DNA of 8,671 nt. Origin: Chloroflexota bacterium. GTDB lineage: Bacteria > Chloroflexota > UBA6077. The notes beneath the pieces were generated by a model, which did no database searches, was not told the DNA's origin, and saw only the letters and a program-made list of their open reading frames with translations. The position numbers were made by a program, and so were the translations under genes. The DNA lies in the NCBI GenBank assembly GCA_023380955.1, contig JAMCTB010000112.1, positions 1-8,671 on the forward strand, given 5' to 3'. Shown one piece after another: positions 1 to 5,872 of this stretch (position 1 is its first letter; every line of letters starts with the position of its first letter).

Positions 1-630
1 GCCCGCCTTGTTCACCAGGGAGCCGTTGGGCCGAAGGGTGTCGGCACCCACCACCGCTGCCCTCGCTTCGGAGGCGAAGAGTCCCACCTCGGCATCGGTG
101 ATCAGGGTGGTGGGGATGCCGCGGGAGGCGAGGGCGGCCGCGGTTCGGCGCCCCTCGCAGAGGGGCCGAGACTCGGCCACGATGACCTCCTCCAGCACGC
201 CCCGCGACCAGCACTCCTCCAGGGCCTGCAGGACGGTGGAGGAGAAGCTGAGGGTGATGACCGCTCCGGCCACCACCTCGGCGGTGTGGTCGGCGATGAC
301 GGAGGTCGCCGTCCCCTGTTTGGCCACCCACCGGCGCGCGGCCTCCTCCGCGGCCGCGCGAGCGGCTCCCACGTTGCCCTCGCCACCGGCCTCCAGCCAA
401 GCGGCTACCACGGCCCCCGTCGTGTTGAGGGGGGAGGCCATGCTGGGGCGGGCGTGGGCAAGCTTCCGGGTCGTGTCTCGGAACAGCTCTGGGAAGATGG
501 TGCCGGGCAGGGCTGGATCGGCGGCCATCTCGGCCAGCAGCTGGACGGCCTCCCTCGCCAGCTGGGTTGCGCCCAGCTCCTCGTTCTCCCGGATCGCCTC
601 GACTCGCTCAGCTATCTCGTTGACGTTCAT
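1..630 (-). CDS. IF2B / ribose-1,5-bisphosphate isomerase family protein (5' part only)
   Basis: The first 210 codons are present; the 3' end lies outside the window. Landmarks of the eIF2B-alpha/beta/delta, R15P isomerase and MtnA superfamily appear in order: an N-terminal helical region (about 1-110), TLSFSSTVL (125-133), VAESRPLCEGR (151-161), ITDAEVGLF (176-184) and VVGADTLRPNGSLVNKAG (193-210). Asp196 in the GAD motif matches the catalytic Asp of MtnA and R15P isomerase. The catalytic Cys, expected in a THC-type motif where this protein reads TLSFS, appears to be replaced by Ser. Isomerase activity is therefore doubtful, and I call only the family. The ATG at 628-630 gives a natural N terminus. 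A purine-rich GGGGG lies somewhat far upstream. The gene is divergent from clpS across 42 bp. Family assignment is firm; function is open. Confidence 0.85.
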   Translation of the reverse strand, partial: MNVNEIAERVEAIRENEELGATQLAREAVQLLAEMAADPALPGTIFPELFRDTTRKLAHARPSMASPLNTTGAVVAAWLEAGGEGNVGAARAAAEEAARRWVAKQGTATSVIADHTAEVVAGAVITLSFSSTVLQALEECWSRGVLEEVIVAESRPLCEGRRTAAALASRGIPTTLITDAEVGLFASEARAAVVGADTLRPNGSLVNKAG

Positions 631-633
631 CCC

Positions 634-662
634 TTGGCAGCTTCGCCCCCTTGCGGTAGTAT
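634..662 (+). promoter_or_regulatory. Predicted sigma-70-type promoter of clpS
   Basis: A -35 box TTGGCA (634-639) and a -10 box TAGTAT (657-662) are separated by 17 bp. Transcription would start near 668-670, only a few bases before the clpS ATG at 673. No Shine-Dalgarno sequence can be seen in front of that ATG, so the mRNA may be leaderless. Inferred from sequence only. Confidence 0.5.
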
Positions 663-672
663 CGATTGGCAC

Positions 673-1029
673 ATGATAGTTCGACTGCAGGATAAGTACC
701 TGAAGAACGTGCCGAAGCTGGAAGTCGAGATCCCAAAAGCGGTATCGAAGGGCGAGACCGCCTCGCAACCGGAAACCGTGCGGCGAGGTCAGCTGCTGCC
801 GCCATACGCGGTGATCCTCCACAACGACGACGTGAACGAGATGGGTTACGTCACCATGGCGTTGTTGAGGAGCGTCCCGAAGCTCACCGAGAAGCAGGCG
901 GCGGAGATCATGCTGACGGCCCACCATCGTGGCCAGGCTGTGGTGATCGTCTGCCCCCTGGAGCTGGCCGAGCTGTACCGCGAGCGGCTGGAGGGTTACG
1001 GTCTCACGGCGACCATCGAGAAGGCTTAG
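673..1029 (+). CDS. clpS: ATP-dependent Clp protease adaptor ClpS
   Basis: 118-aa cytosolic adaptor that binds proteins with N-degron residues (Leu, Phe, Tyr, Trp) and delivers them to the ClpA or ClpC unfoldase. The ClpS core spans about residues 42-118: LPPYAVILHNDDVNEMGYV carries the Asn51-Asp52-Asp53 ligand-pocket triad, and AHHRGQAVVIVCPLELAE carries the pocket His at 84/85 and the conserved G-x-A-V strand. The first 41 residues are a hydrophilic tail, longer than in many ClpS proteins, consistent with the flexible part that enters the Clp pore. The reading frame is open further upstream, to at least 286, but that part is antisense to the IF2B gene and looks non-coding. ATG 673 fits the family and the promoter. 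No clp ATPase gene is adjacent. The PPY...LHND and VVIVC pattern resembles the cyanobacterial/plastid-type ClpS more than the E. coli one. Confidence 0.93.
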   Translation: MIVRLQDKYLKNVPKLEVEIPKAVSKGETASQPETVRRGQLLPPYAVILHNDDVNEMGYVTMALLRSVPKLTEKQAAEIMLTAHHRGQAVVIVCPLELAELYRERLEGYGLTATIEKA

Positions 1030-1059
1030 CTCAGGACAAAGCTCGACATAAAGTCACCC

Positions 1060-1088
1060 TTGACCCGTCCCACCCCTTGGGGTATATT
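1060..1088 (+). promoter_or_regulatory. Predicted promoter of serA with a dyad in the spacer
   Basis: TTGACC (1060-1065) and TATATT (1083-1088) are each 5/6 matches to the sigma-70 consensus, with an ideal 17-bp spacer. The spacer and first -10 base contain ACCCC-TT-GGGGT (1072-1083), a short dyad positioned where a repressor could block polymerase. The predicted start near 1095 leaves a leader of about 120 nt before the serA ATG. Confidence 0.6.
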
Positions 1089-1094
1089 CTCCAA

Positions 1095-1207
1095 GCTGTC
1101 CCCTGGACGGCCTTTCTGACTTCCCCAGCCGGTTGAAGTCTACGCCTATTTCAGTAGAGATCCTTCGCTCGCGGTCGGGGTGACACCCATCGGGACGTAT
1201 TAGGTGA
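1095..1207 (+). promoter_or_regulatory. serA 5' leader with inverted repeat and ribosome-binding site
   Basis: The predicted untranslated leader holds a perfect 6-bp inverted repeat, GACTTC (1118-1123) and GAAGTC (1135-1140), with an 11-nt loop. The stretch AGATCCTTCGCTCGCGG through GGTGACAC (1158-1186) resembles intergenic repeats of the AGATCCTTCGCT...AGGATGACA type that recur in many bacterial genomes. AGGTGA (1202-1207) is a good Shine-Dalgarno and fixes the start at ATG 1216. I recognise no known riboswitch class, and no T-box motif is evident. Confidence 0.35.
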
Positions 1208-1215
1208 TGGTGATC

Positions 1216-2793
1216 ATGAGAGTACTGGTAAGCGATCCGGTTGCCGAGGATGGGGTGGCCTACCTCCGGCAGCAGGCCAAGGTAGATGTGAAGACCGGGA
1301 TGAGGCCGGAGGAGCTGATCCGGATCATCCCTGAGTACGATGCCCTGGTGGTGCGCAGCGAGACCAAGGTGACCGCCGAGGTGATCGAGGCGGGAAGCAG
1401 GCTTCAGGTGATCGGTCGGGCCGGCGTCGGCATCGACAACATCGACGTTGCCGCCGCGACCCGCCGGGGCATCGTGGTGGTTAACGCCCCCACCGGCAAC
1501 AACATCGCCGCCGCCGAGCATACCCTCGGCATGATGCTGGCCCTGGCGCGCCAGATCCCTCAGGCCTACGCCTCGCTCCGGGCGGGGGAGTGGAAACGAT
1601 CCCGGTTCATGGGGGTCGAGCTGAGGGATAAGCTTCTGGGCGTGGTAGGGCTGGGCAAGATCGGGACGGAGGTGGCCCGTCGCGCCCAGGGGCTGGAGAT
1701 GCGGGTCATCGGTTACGACCCCTACCTCTCGGTGGAGCATGCCAAGAAGCTGGGCGTGGAGGCGATGGGTCTGGACGACCTGCTGCAGCGGGCCGATTTC
1801 GTGACACTGCACGTGCCCCTCACGCCCCAGACCAAGGCGCTGATCGGCCCCGAGCAGCTGCGGCGCATGAAGCCCACCGCCCGGTTGGTCAACTGCGCTC
1901 GAGGAGGGATCGTGGACGAGGCGGCCCTGCTGGAGGCCCTGGACCAGGGAGTGATCGCCGGTGCCGCCTTGGACGTCTTCGCACAGGAGCCGCTGCCGGC
2001 CGACAGCCCGCTGCTGCGCCACGACAAGGTGGTGGTGACTCCCCACCTGGCCGGATCAACCCACGAGGCCCAGGTGGAGGTGGCCCTGGACGTTGCGGAG
2101 CAGATCGTGGCGGTGCTTCAGGGCCGATCGGCCCGCTACGCCGTCAACGCGCCGGTCATCCCGCCCGAGGCGATGTCGGTCCTGGGCCCCTACATGGAGT
2201 TGGCGGCCAAGCTGGGAAGCCTGGTGACCCAGCTCTCCGAGGGCCAGCTGCGCTCCATCGAGGTGACCTACGCGGGAGAGATAGCCGAGCTGGAAACGGC
2301 ACCCCTCAAGGCGATGGTGATCAAGGGGCTGCTGCAGCCGATCCTGGCCGAGGAGATCAACCTGGTCAACGCACCGGTCATCGCCCGCAGTCGGGGTCTG
2401 GACGTGGCGGAGCGGAAGACCGCTCACGTCAACAACTACAGCAACCTGATCACCATTCAACTGGACACTGACCGCTCTTCCCACGTGGTGGCCGGGACGA
2501 CGATGCTGGGAGAGCCCCACCTGGTGCGGGTAGATGAGTACTGGGTGGACGTGGTTCTGGCCGGCGGGGTGATGCTGTTCAGCTACCATCGAGACCGGCC
2601 GGGCATGATCGGCCACGTGGGAACGGTGCTGGGGAAGGCCAACGTCAACATCTCCTTCATGGCGGTGGGGCGGCTGGCTCCCAAGGGCGAGGCTTTGATG
2701 GTTATCGGCGTGGACGATCCGGTGGGATCCGACCTGGTGGAGCAGCTGCTGGCGGTGCCCGACATCCACGCTATTCGGACGGTGAAGATCTAG
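1216..2793 (+). CDS. serA: D-3-phosphoglycerate dehydrogenase (long form, with ASB and ACT domains)
   Basis: NAD-dependent oxidation of 3-phosphoglycerate to 3-phosphohydroxypyruvate, the first committed step of serine synthesis; cytosolic, usually a tetramer. At 525 aa it matches the long bacterial form. Visible elements: substrate-domain N terminus MRVLVSDP; Rossmann loop G145-L-G147-K-I-G150; RAGVGIDNID before it; catalytic Arg229 in NCARGGIVDE, Glu258 in DVFAQEP and His277 in TPHLAGST; the intervening ASB domain at about 310-440; and a C-terminal ACT domain at about 450-525 (HRDRPGMIGHVGTVLGKANVNI), the usual serine-binding regulatory site. In-frame GTG 1204, ATG 1207 and GTG 1210 are possible starts, but AGGTGA at 1202-1207 sits 8 nt before ATG 1216 and the protein then aligns with the family N terminus. 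No serB or serC is adjacent. It has its own promoter and may be co-transcribed with the three genes downstream. Confidence 0.97.
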   Translation: MRVLVSDPVAEDGVAYLRQQAKVDVKTGMRPEELIRIIPEYDALVVRSETKVTAEVIEAGSRLQVIGRAGVGIDNIDVAAATRRGIVVVNAPTGNNIAAAEHTLGMMLALARQIPQAYASLRAGEWKRSRFMGVELRDKLLGVVGLGKIGTEVARRAQGLEMRVIGYDPYLSVEHAKKLGVEAMGLDDLLQRADFVTLHVPLTPQTKALIGPEQLRRMKPTARLVNCARGGIVDEAALLEALDQGVIAGAALDVFAQEPLPADSPLLRHDKVVVTPHLAGSTHEAQVEVALDVAEQIVAVLQGRSARYAVNAPVIPPEAMSVLGPYMELAAKLGSLVTQLSEGQLRSIEVTYAGEIAELETAPLKAMVIKGLLQPILAEEINLVNAPVIARSRGLDVAERKTAHVNNYSNLITIQLDTDRSSHVVAGTTMLGEPHLVRVDEYWVDVVLAGGVMLFSYHRDRPGMIGHVGTVLGKANVNISFMAVGRLAPKGEALMVIGVDDPVGSDLVEQLLAVPDIHAIRTVKI

Positions 2794-2794
2794 C

Positions 2795-2847
2795 GTAGGG
2801 GCGAATCTTGTATTCGCCCCAGGGCGATCACAAGGATCGCCCCCTAC
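2795..2847. repeat. 53-bp double-hairpin palindromic repeat (REP/MITE-like)
   Basis: The element starts one base after the serA stop. It consists of two perfect hairpins in tandem: GGGGCGAAT / ATTCGCCCC (9 bp, 2798-2820, loop CTTGT) and GGGCGATC / GATCGCCC (8 bp, 2822-2842, loop ACAAG). The two loops are exact reverse complements. The outer ends GTAGGGGCGA (2795-2804) and TCGCCCCCTAC (2837-2847) are also complementary apart from one extra base, so the whole unit is itself a near-palindrome centred at about 2821. It can fold as two hairpins, as a kissing-loop pair or as one long hairpin or cruciform. There is no U-tract, so it is not a classical terminator. Copy number in the genome cannot be judged here. 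Confidence 0.75.
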
Positions 2848-2865
2848 AGTCGCAGGGGTGTTTCC

Positions 2866-3504
2866 GTGGACAGACTCCGAGAGTTCTGGCGCTGGTTCGA
2901 CCGGCTGAGCGACGTGAAGAAGGTGGCGACGGGAAGCGCCGTTGCGCTCTTCCTCTTCTCCTCGTGGCTTTACAGCCTCGGCTTTCTGGGGCTGGCCGCC
3001 TCGAGCCGCCACGCGGAGGCCGCTCGGATCGTCCCCACCCCCTCCGCGACGGAGGCGACCGCGACGGCGCCGACGGCAACCCCTCTGCCTCGGTCGCTCG
3101 GCGGACCGGCACCGACGGCGGGTCCGGAACCCACCTCCTCCATCTACCACGCCAGCCCGCCCCCTCCGACCTCCAGGCCGGCGATCGAGCCTGCGGTTCG
3201 CAACACGCCGGTGCCGGCCAGGACGCCGGCAGCGAGCCCGTCGGCGGCCGTCACGGGGACGGCCACGCGGCCGACTCCGAGGGCGGGGACCCCGGGCCCG
3301 GTCTTGACGGTGTCGCCCACTCCGATGCCCACGTTCTCGATGTGGGTAACCCCCGGCCTGCCCCCCACGGCAACGGCAGGGGCTCCAGGGGCCACGCCGA
3401 CGGCGGTGCCCCAGCCCGCCAACCCCGTCTACGTGCCGCCAATGCCGCCCACCTGGACGCCGACCCGGCCCCCCGAGGTGGCCACGCCGACGCCGTCTCA
3501 CTAG
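2866..3504 (+). CDS. Membrane-anchored Pro/Thr/Ala-rich protein of unknown function
   Basis: 212 aa; I recognise no family. A short N-terminal segment rich in charged and aromatic residues (1-19: VDRLREFWRWFDRLSDVKK) precedes one hydrophobic segment at about 20-45, a signal anchor or possibly an uncleaved signal peptide. The remaining ~165 residues are low-complexity, dominated by Pro, Thr and Ala with TPT, TAT and PTP runs and no Cys, and are presumably outside the membrane as an extended stalk. Start GTG 2866 is supported by AGGGGTG at 2854-2860 with a 5-nt spacer. The stop is 9 bp before the HD-domain gene, so the two are probably co-transcribed. Tandem Thr/Pro tracts of this sort are frequent in secreted Chloroflexota proteins (general knowledge). 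The GC-rich sequence opens long shadow frames on both strands; this frame is chosen because of the RBS, the membrane segment and tight packing with the next gene. Confidence 0.72.
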   Translation: MDRLREFWRWFDRLSDVKKVATGSAVALFLFSSWLYSLGFLGLAASSRHAEAARIVPTPSATEATATAPTATPLPRSLGGPAPTAGPEPTSSIYHASPPPPTSRPAIEPAVRNTPVPARTPAASPSAAVTGTATRPTPRAGTPGPVLTVSPTPMPTFSMWVTPGLPPTATAGAPGATPTAVPQPANPVYVPPMPPTWTPTRPPEVATPTPSH

Positions 3505-3513
3505 GAAAGGATC

Positions 3514-4230
3514 GTGACGATGGTGTCTGAACTGGAAGCAACCAGCGGAAATGGATCGAAGCCGGTCGTGACCCTGGAGATGGTTCGATCCTCCCAGGAG
3601 ATTCGCTGCTATCTGGAGGGGGCGGACCAGCAGGCCATCCTGAAGGGCTATACCGAGCACGGGCTGAGGCACGCCAGCCTGGTGTCCACCGTCACCCAGG
3701 GGATACTGATGCAGCTGCAGGTAGCGCCGCGGCGGGCCGAGCTGGGTGCCATCGCCGGCTACCTGCACGACGTCGGGAACCTGGTGGGCCGGAGCGGGCA
3801 CAACTCCACCGGCGGAGCGATCGCCATGGGGCTGCTCCAGAGGCTGGGGATGCCCCCGGAGGAGATCGTGGACGTCGTAACCGCCATCGCCAACCACGAC
3901 GAGGGCGATGGGGAGCCGGTCAGCGACCTCAGCGCGGCCCTGATCCTGGCGGACAAGTCGGACGTGCATCGAAGCCGCGTTCGGAACCCCAACCCCGCCA
4001 CCTTCGACAACCACGACCGGGTGAACTACGCCGCGCGCCGCAGCTACGTGCGGGTGGATGCCAAGGGACTGGCGATAACCTACGATCTATCCATCGAGAC
4101 CGAGGTGCTGCCCGGCGGCGTGCTGGACTACTTCGAGATCTTCCTCCCCCGCATGCTGATGGCGCGGAAGGCCGCCCAGTTCCTGAAGTGCCAGTTCGAG
4201 CTGTGCATCAACAACACGAGGGTGTTCTAG
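3514..4230 (+). CDS. HD-domain metal-dependent phosphohydrolase
   Basis: 238 aa from GTG 3514. HD-superfamily metal ligands can be followed along the chain: His53 in EHGLRHASLV, the His85-Asp86 doublet in AGYLHDVGN, His96 in SGHNSTGG, His128 in IANHDEG and Asp147 in LILADKSD. Extra histidines after the HD doublet, as here, suggest a two-metal site, as in HD-GYP and related phosphodiesterases, but the GYP signature is absent. The substrate (a nucleotide or cyclic nucleotide is typical of the superfamily) cannot be told. The C-terminal ~80 residues, after DVHRSRVRNP, form a separate region ending in LKCQFELCINNTRVF. AGGAAAGG (3503-3510) precedes two possible starts: GTG 3514 or, with better spacing (9 nt), ATG 3520, which would give 236 aa. 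It sits 9 bp after the stalk-protein gene in what looks like one operon. Confidence 0.85.
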   Translation: MTMVSELEATSGNGSKPVVTLEMVRSSQEIRCYLEGADQQAILKGYTEHGLRHASLVSTVTQGILMQLQVAPRRAELGAIAGYLHDVGNLVGRSGHNSTGGAIAMGLLQRLGMPPEEIVDVVTAIANHDEGDGEPVSDLSAALILADKSDVHRSRVRNPNPATFDNHDRVNYAARRSYVRVDAKGLAITYDLSIETEVLPGGVLDYFEIFLPRMLMARKAAQFLKCQFELCINNTRVF

Positions 4231-4343
4231 CCCGCAGCCGAGGTGGTTCTTGCCCACGAGGGGTCGAGGCCTATGATCATCGACGGCTCGGTGGTCCAGA
4301 ACCTGCAGGCTGCCAGGGCCGAAGCTAGATCCCCGGGAGGTGT

Positions 4344-4586
4344 ATGTTGGCTCACATACCGATGGATGACGTCAACCTGCTCTGGGAGGAAACCCCACAC
4401 CACAACTGGTCTGCCCTCCACGACACGCTGGAGCAGCAGAGAACCCTGGCCATGGGGATTGCCGATAGGTTGCTGGATGACCTCTTGTCCGTCACCGATC
4501 GCTGGGCACGGTCGGGCGAACCATACCCGGAGTCCCCGGAGGCGCTGTACGAGCTGCTGAACCAGGAGATCTCCGCGCGTGCCTAG
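4344..4586 (+). CDS. Small acidic protein of unknown function (80 aa)
   Basis: Not recognised. The sequence MLAHIPMDDVNLLWEETPHHNW... is hydrophilic and acidic, with no signal peptide or membrane segment and no Cys. The middle (about 25-52, LHDTLEQQRTLAMGIADRLLDDLL) and the end (about 65-78) look like amphipathic helices, so a small helical partner protein is possible. GGGAGGTG at 4335-4342 is a very strong Shine-Dalgarno but lies only 1-3 nt from ATG 4344. TTG 4347 has better spacing, and ATG 4362 would be too far away. The 113 bp between the HD gene and this one also look coding-like in another frame, so an upstream extension or a frameshift is possible. It follows the HD gene on the same strand and probably shares its transcript. 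Confidence 0.6.
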   Translation: MLAHIPMDDVNLLWEETPHHNWSALHDTLEQQRTLAMGIADRLLDDLLSVTDRWARSGEPYPESPEALYELLNQEISARA

Positions 4587-4664
4587 AGGATCACCCCTAT
4601 GCAGACTTCCGATAGGCTTACCGGCGGAGGTTGGGCCGCCCGTTATCGATCCCCTTTGGCGGGG

Positions 4665-5252
4665 TTATCGCTGCTTTTCGTTGCCCCACATCTGGGCGAT
4701 CCAGGTGTCGTTGTAGACGTAGCGGGACACCATGTCGTAGTTGTACTGCACCTCGTCGTGGCGGCGAGCGTTCTCGAGGGCGATGGCACCGAGGTTCGCG
4801 ACGGCTTCGACGAACTCGATCTCGTCGGAGGTGAACTCCCTGGGCTCGGAGGTGTAGATGCGCATCACCCCGATCACCTCACCCCGCAGCCGGATCGGCA
4901 CGGAGAGTATGGAGGCGATACCCTCCCGAAGGTTCTGGGGCGCGTACTGGACCCTGGGATCGCGGCCGGCATCCAGGATGGCGACGGAGCGGCCTTGCAG
5001 CGCCTCGGCCATGCTGAGGTCCACGCTGACCGGTCCCTTGCGGAGGTACCAGTCGCTGAGTCCGAAGTCCACCCCGTGGCGCAGCTCCCGGCGGTCCGGA
5101 CTGAGCAGCATGATCGAGCAGGCCTTCGTCCCCAGCGCACCTGCGGTGCTTTGCACCATGGCCTTGAGAACGTCCCTGGGCTCCAGGCTGGAATTGATGG
5201 TAACGGCGACCTGGTAGAGTGCGCGAAAGAAGCAGGACTCTTTCGTTTCCAT
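4665..5252 (-). CDS. Stand-alone GAF-domain protein
   Basis: 195 aa, almost entirely one GAF domain (about 10-163). It has an N-terminal helix (FFRALYQVAVTINSSLEPRDVLKAMV), a core strand ACSIMLLSPDRRELRHGVDFGL, the central IASILSVPIRLRGEVIGVMRIYTSEPREFTSDEIEFVEAVANLGAIALENAR signature (110-163), then about 30 residues rich in Tyr and Trp. GAF domains bind small ligands (cyclic nucleotides, tetrapyrroles, haem) or act as dimerisation sensors. No output domain is present and I see no diagnostic ligand residue, so the ligand and partner are unknown. ATG 5252 is preferred: AAAGGGGGG lies 8 nt upstream. The adjacent GTG 5255 is 5 nt from the same site. An in-frame stop lies shortly upstream. The gene converges on the 80-aa gene across 78 bp and has its own promoter after a long leader. 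Confidence 0.88.
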   Translation of the reverse strand: METKESCFFRALYQVAVTINSSLEPRDVLKAMVQSTAGALGTKACSIMLLSPDRRELRHGVDFGLSDWYLRKGPVSVDLSMAEALQGRSVAILDAGRDPRVQYAPQNLREGIASILSVPIRLRGEVIGVMRIYTSEPREFTSDEIEFVEAVANLGAIALENARRHDEVQYNYDMVSRYVYNDTWIAQMWGNEKQR

Positions 5253-5538
5253 CACAACGTCCCCCCTTTGGTCTGGACCTGATCGACCTACCGCCGGACC
5301 TGCAGATAGACATCCCGCGCCCCGAGCTCCCGCTTCCCCCGAAGCCGGAGCGGCGCCGGCGGTTGCCAGAACAGCAGCTTACCCCACGATCAGACTCCTC
5401 ACCGCCGTTTCTTCTCGAGTCATCCTCCCTTCATAAGAGCGATGGCCGGCTCGAGCCGGATCCCGTCGATCCGGCAAATCCCCGTGCACCAGACCGCTGG
5501 TGTGGAGTAAAGGGGAACCCACAACCTTACCGGCGCTC

Positions 5539-5566
5539 AGTATAGCATCTCCTGTCTTCGTGCCAA
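5539..5566 (-). promoter_or_regulatory. Predicted promoter of the GAF-domain gene
   Basis: On the minus strand TTGGCA (5566-5561) and TATACT (5544-5539) are separated by 16 bp. Both are 5/6 matches to sigma-70 hexamers. Transcription would start near 5532, leaving roughly 280 nt of leader before the GAF start codon. The AT-rich DnaA-box-like repeats lie 35-63 bp upstream of the -35 box. Confidence 0.5.
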
Positions 5567-5600
5567 GCACCCCCTTTACCCCCGTCGACAGAGGGGACGA

Positions 5601-5629
5601 TTATCCACAAAATTACTGAATTATCCACT
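5601..5629 (+). promoter_or_regulatory. Pair of DnaA-box-like sites
   Basis: TTATCCACA (5601-5609) is a perfect match to the bacterial DnaA box consensus TTATNCACA. TTATCCACT (5621-5629) matches 8 of 9. They are direct repeats exactly 20 bp apart, about two helical turns, so bound proteins would lie on the same DNA face. The surrounding bases (to 5637) form the most AT-rich stretch noticed in the window. No dnaA, dnaN or gyr gene is nearby, so DnaA-responsive regulation of the flanking genes is as likely as an origin; an unrelated activator could also use these repeats. Confidence 0.45.
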
Positions 5630-5721
5630 CAAATATCCCCAATCGGTGGACGTGGGAAGTTGAGAGGGGTATCTAACGCCGTTGGCGACGGGCCCAGAGT
5701 CGGCGGAGACGGCTGGGCTCG

Positions 5722-5751
5722 TTGACCCTGGCTGCCGCTTCGACATAGAAT
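5722..5751 (+). promoter_or_regulatory. Predicted promoter of the sucC-sucD operon
   Basis: TTGACC (5722-5727) and TAGAAT (5746-5751) are each 5/6 matches to sigma-70 hexamers, with an 18-bp spacer. The start would be near 5758, giving a leader of about 115 nt before the sucC-like ATG. The -35 box is the same hexamer as in the serA promoter. Confidence 0.55.
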
Positions 5752-5872
5752 GCCGTTGTCGTACCCCGTGTTTACCCTTCGTCTGAGGTTGCCCTTTCGG
5801 CCGGCGAGACCCCGACCCCTTTCGCCGGACCGGAACCGGGCAGCCCAATTCTCCATGTTGTGGTGCTCGACG

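Larger units (their letters stand above)
5256..5872. other. Divergent intergenic control region, no convincing gene
   Basis: About 617 bp between the GAF gene (leftward) and the sucC-like gene (rightward). It contains a promoter for each side, two DnaA-box-like 9-mers in a local AT-rich island (5601-5637), and a 9-bp inverted repeat, GTAAAGGGG (5507-5515) and CCCCTTTAC (5571-5579), flanking the GAF promoter. In the presumed sucC leader, CCGGCG (5801-5806) and CGCCGG (5823-5828) can form a 6-bp stem. Open frames on both strands lack ribosome-binding sites, family motifs or natural starts. The 280-nt GAF leader is GC-rich and could fold, but I recognise no known riboswitch. Confidence 0.6.

Noticed and set aside
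2808..3530. 240-aa plus-strand frame overlapping the stalk-protein gene
   Set aside because: It begins inside the palindromic repeat, has no ribosome-binding site, and has no membrane segment or domain; the alternative frame has all the gene signals.
2056..4014. 652-aa minus-strand open frame opposite serA, the stalk gene and the HD gene
   Set aside because: It is the antisense shadow of three well-supported genes; its composition (His/Arg/Gly-rich) and lack of motifs are typical of GC-rich shadow frames.
4231..4300. tRNA-like sequence around GGGGTCGAGGCC
   Set aside because: No acceptor stem, anticodon arm or proper T-loop (GTTCRANNC) could be laid out.
4587..4664. Bidirectional terminator between the 80-aa gene and the GAF gene
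   Set aside because: Weak stems exist (GGCGG/CCGCC; CCCC/GGGG at 4651-4664), but they are short and no T-tract follows on either strand.
5379..5423. 14-codon reading frame in the GAF leader preceded by GGGAGG
   Set aside because: The Shine-Dalgarno touches the ATG with no spacer, and the peptide has no runs of a regulatory amino acid that would suggest attenuation.
5219..5545. 108-aa plus-strand open frame rich in Pro, Arg and Ser
   Set aside because: It overlaps the GAF start region antisense, has no ribosome-binding site and no family motif, and runs through the predicted GAF promoter.
5601..5637. Complete replication origin (oriC)
   Set aside because: Only two boxes are clear, no dnaA/dnaN/gyrB genes are near, and genes on both sides mostly point the same way; kept only as a DnaA-box pair.
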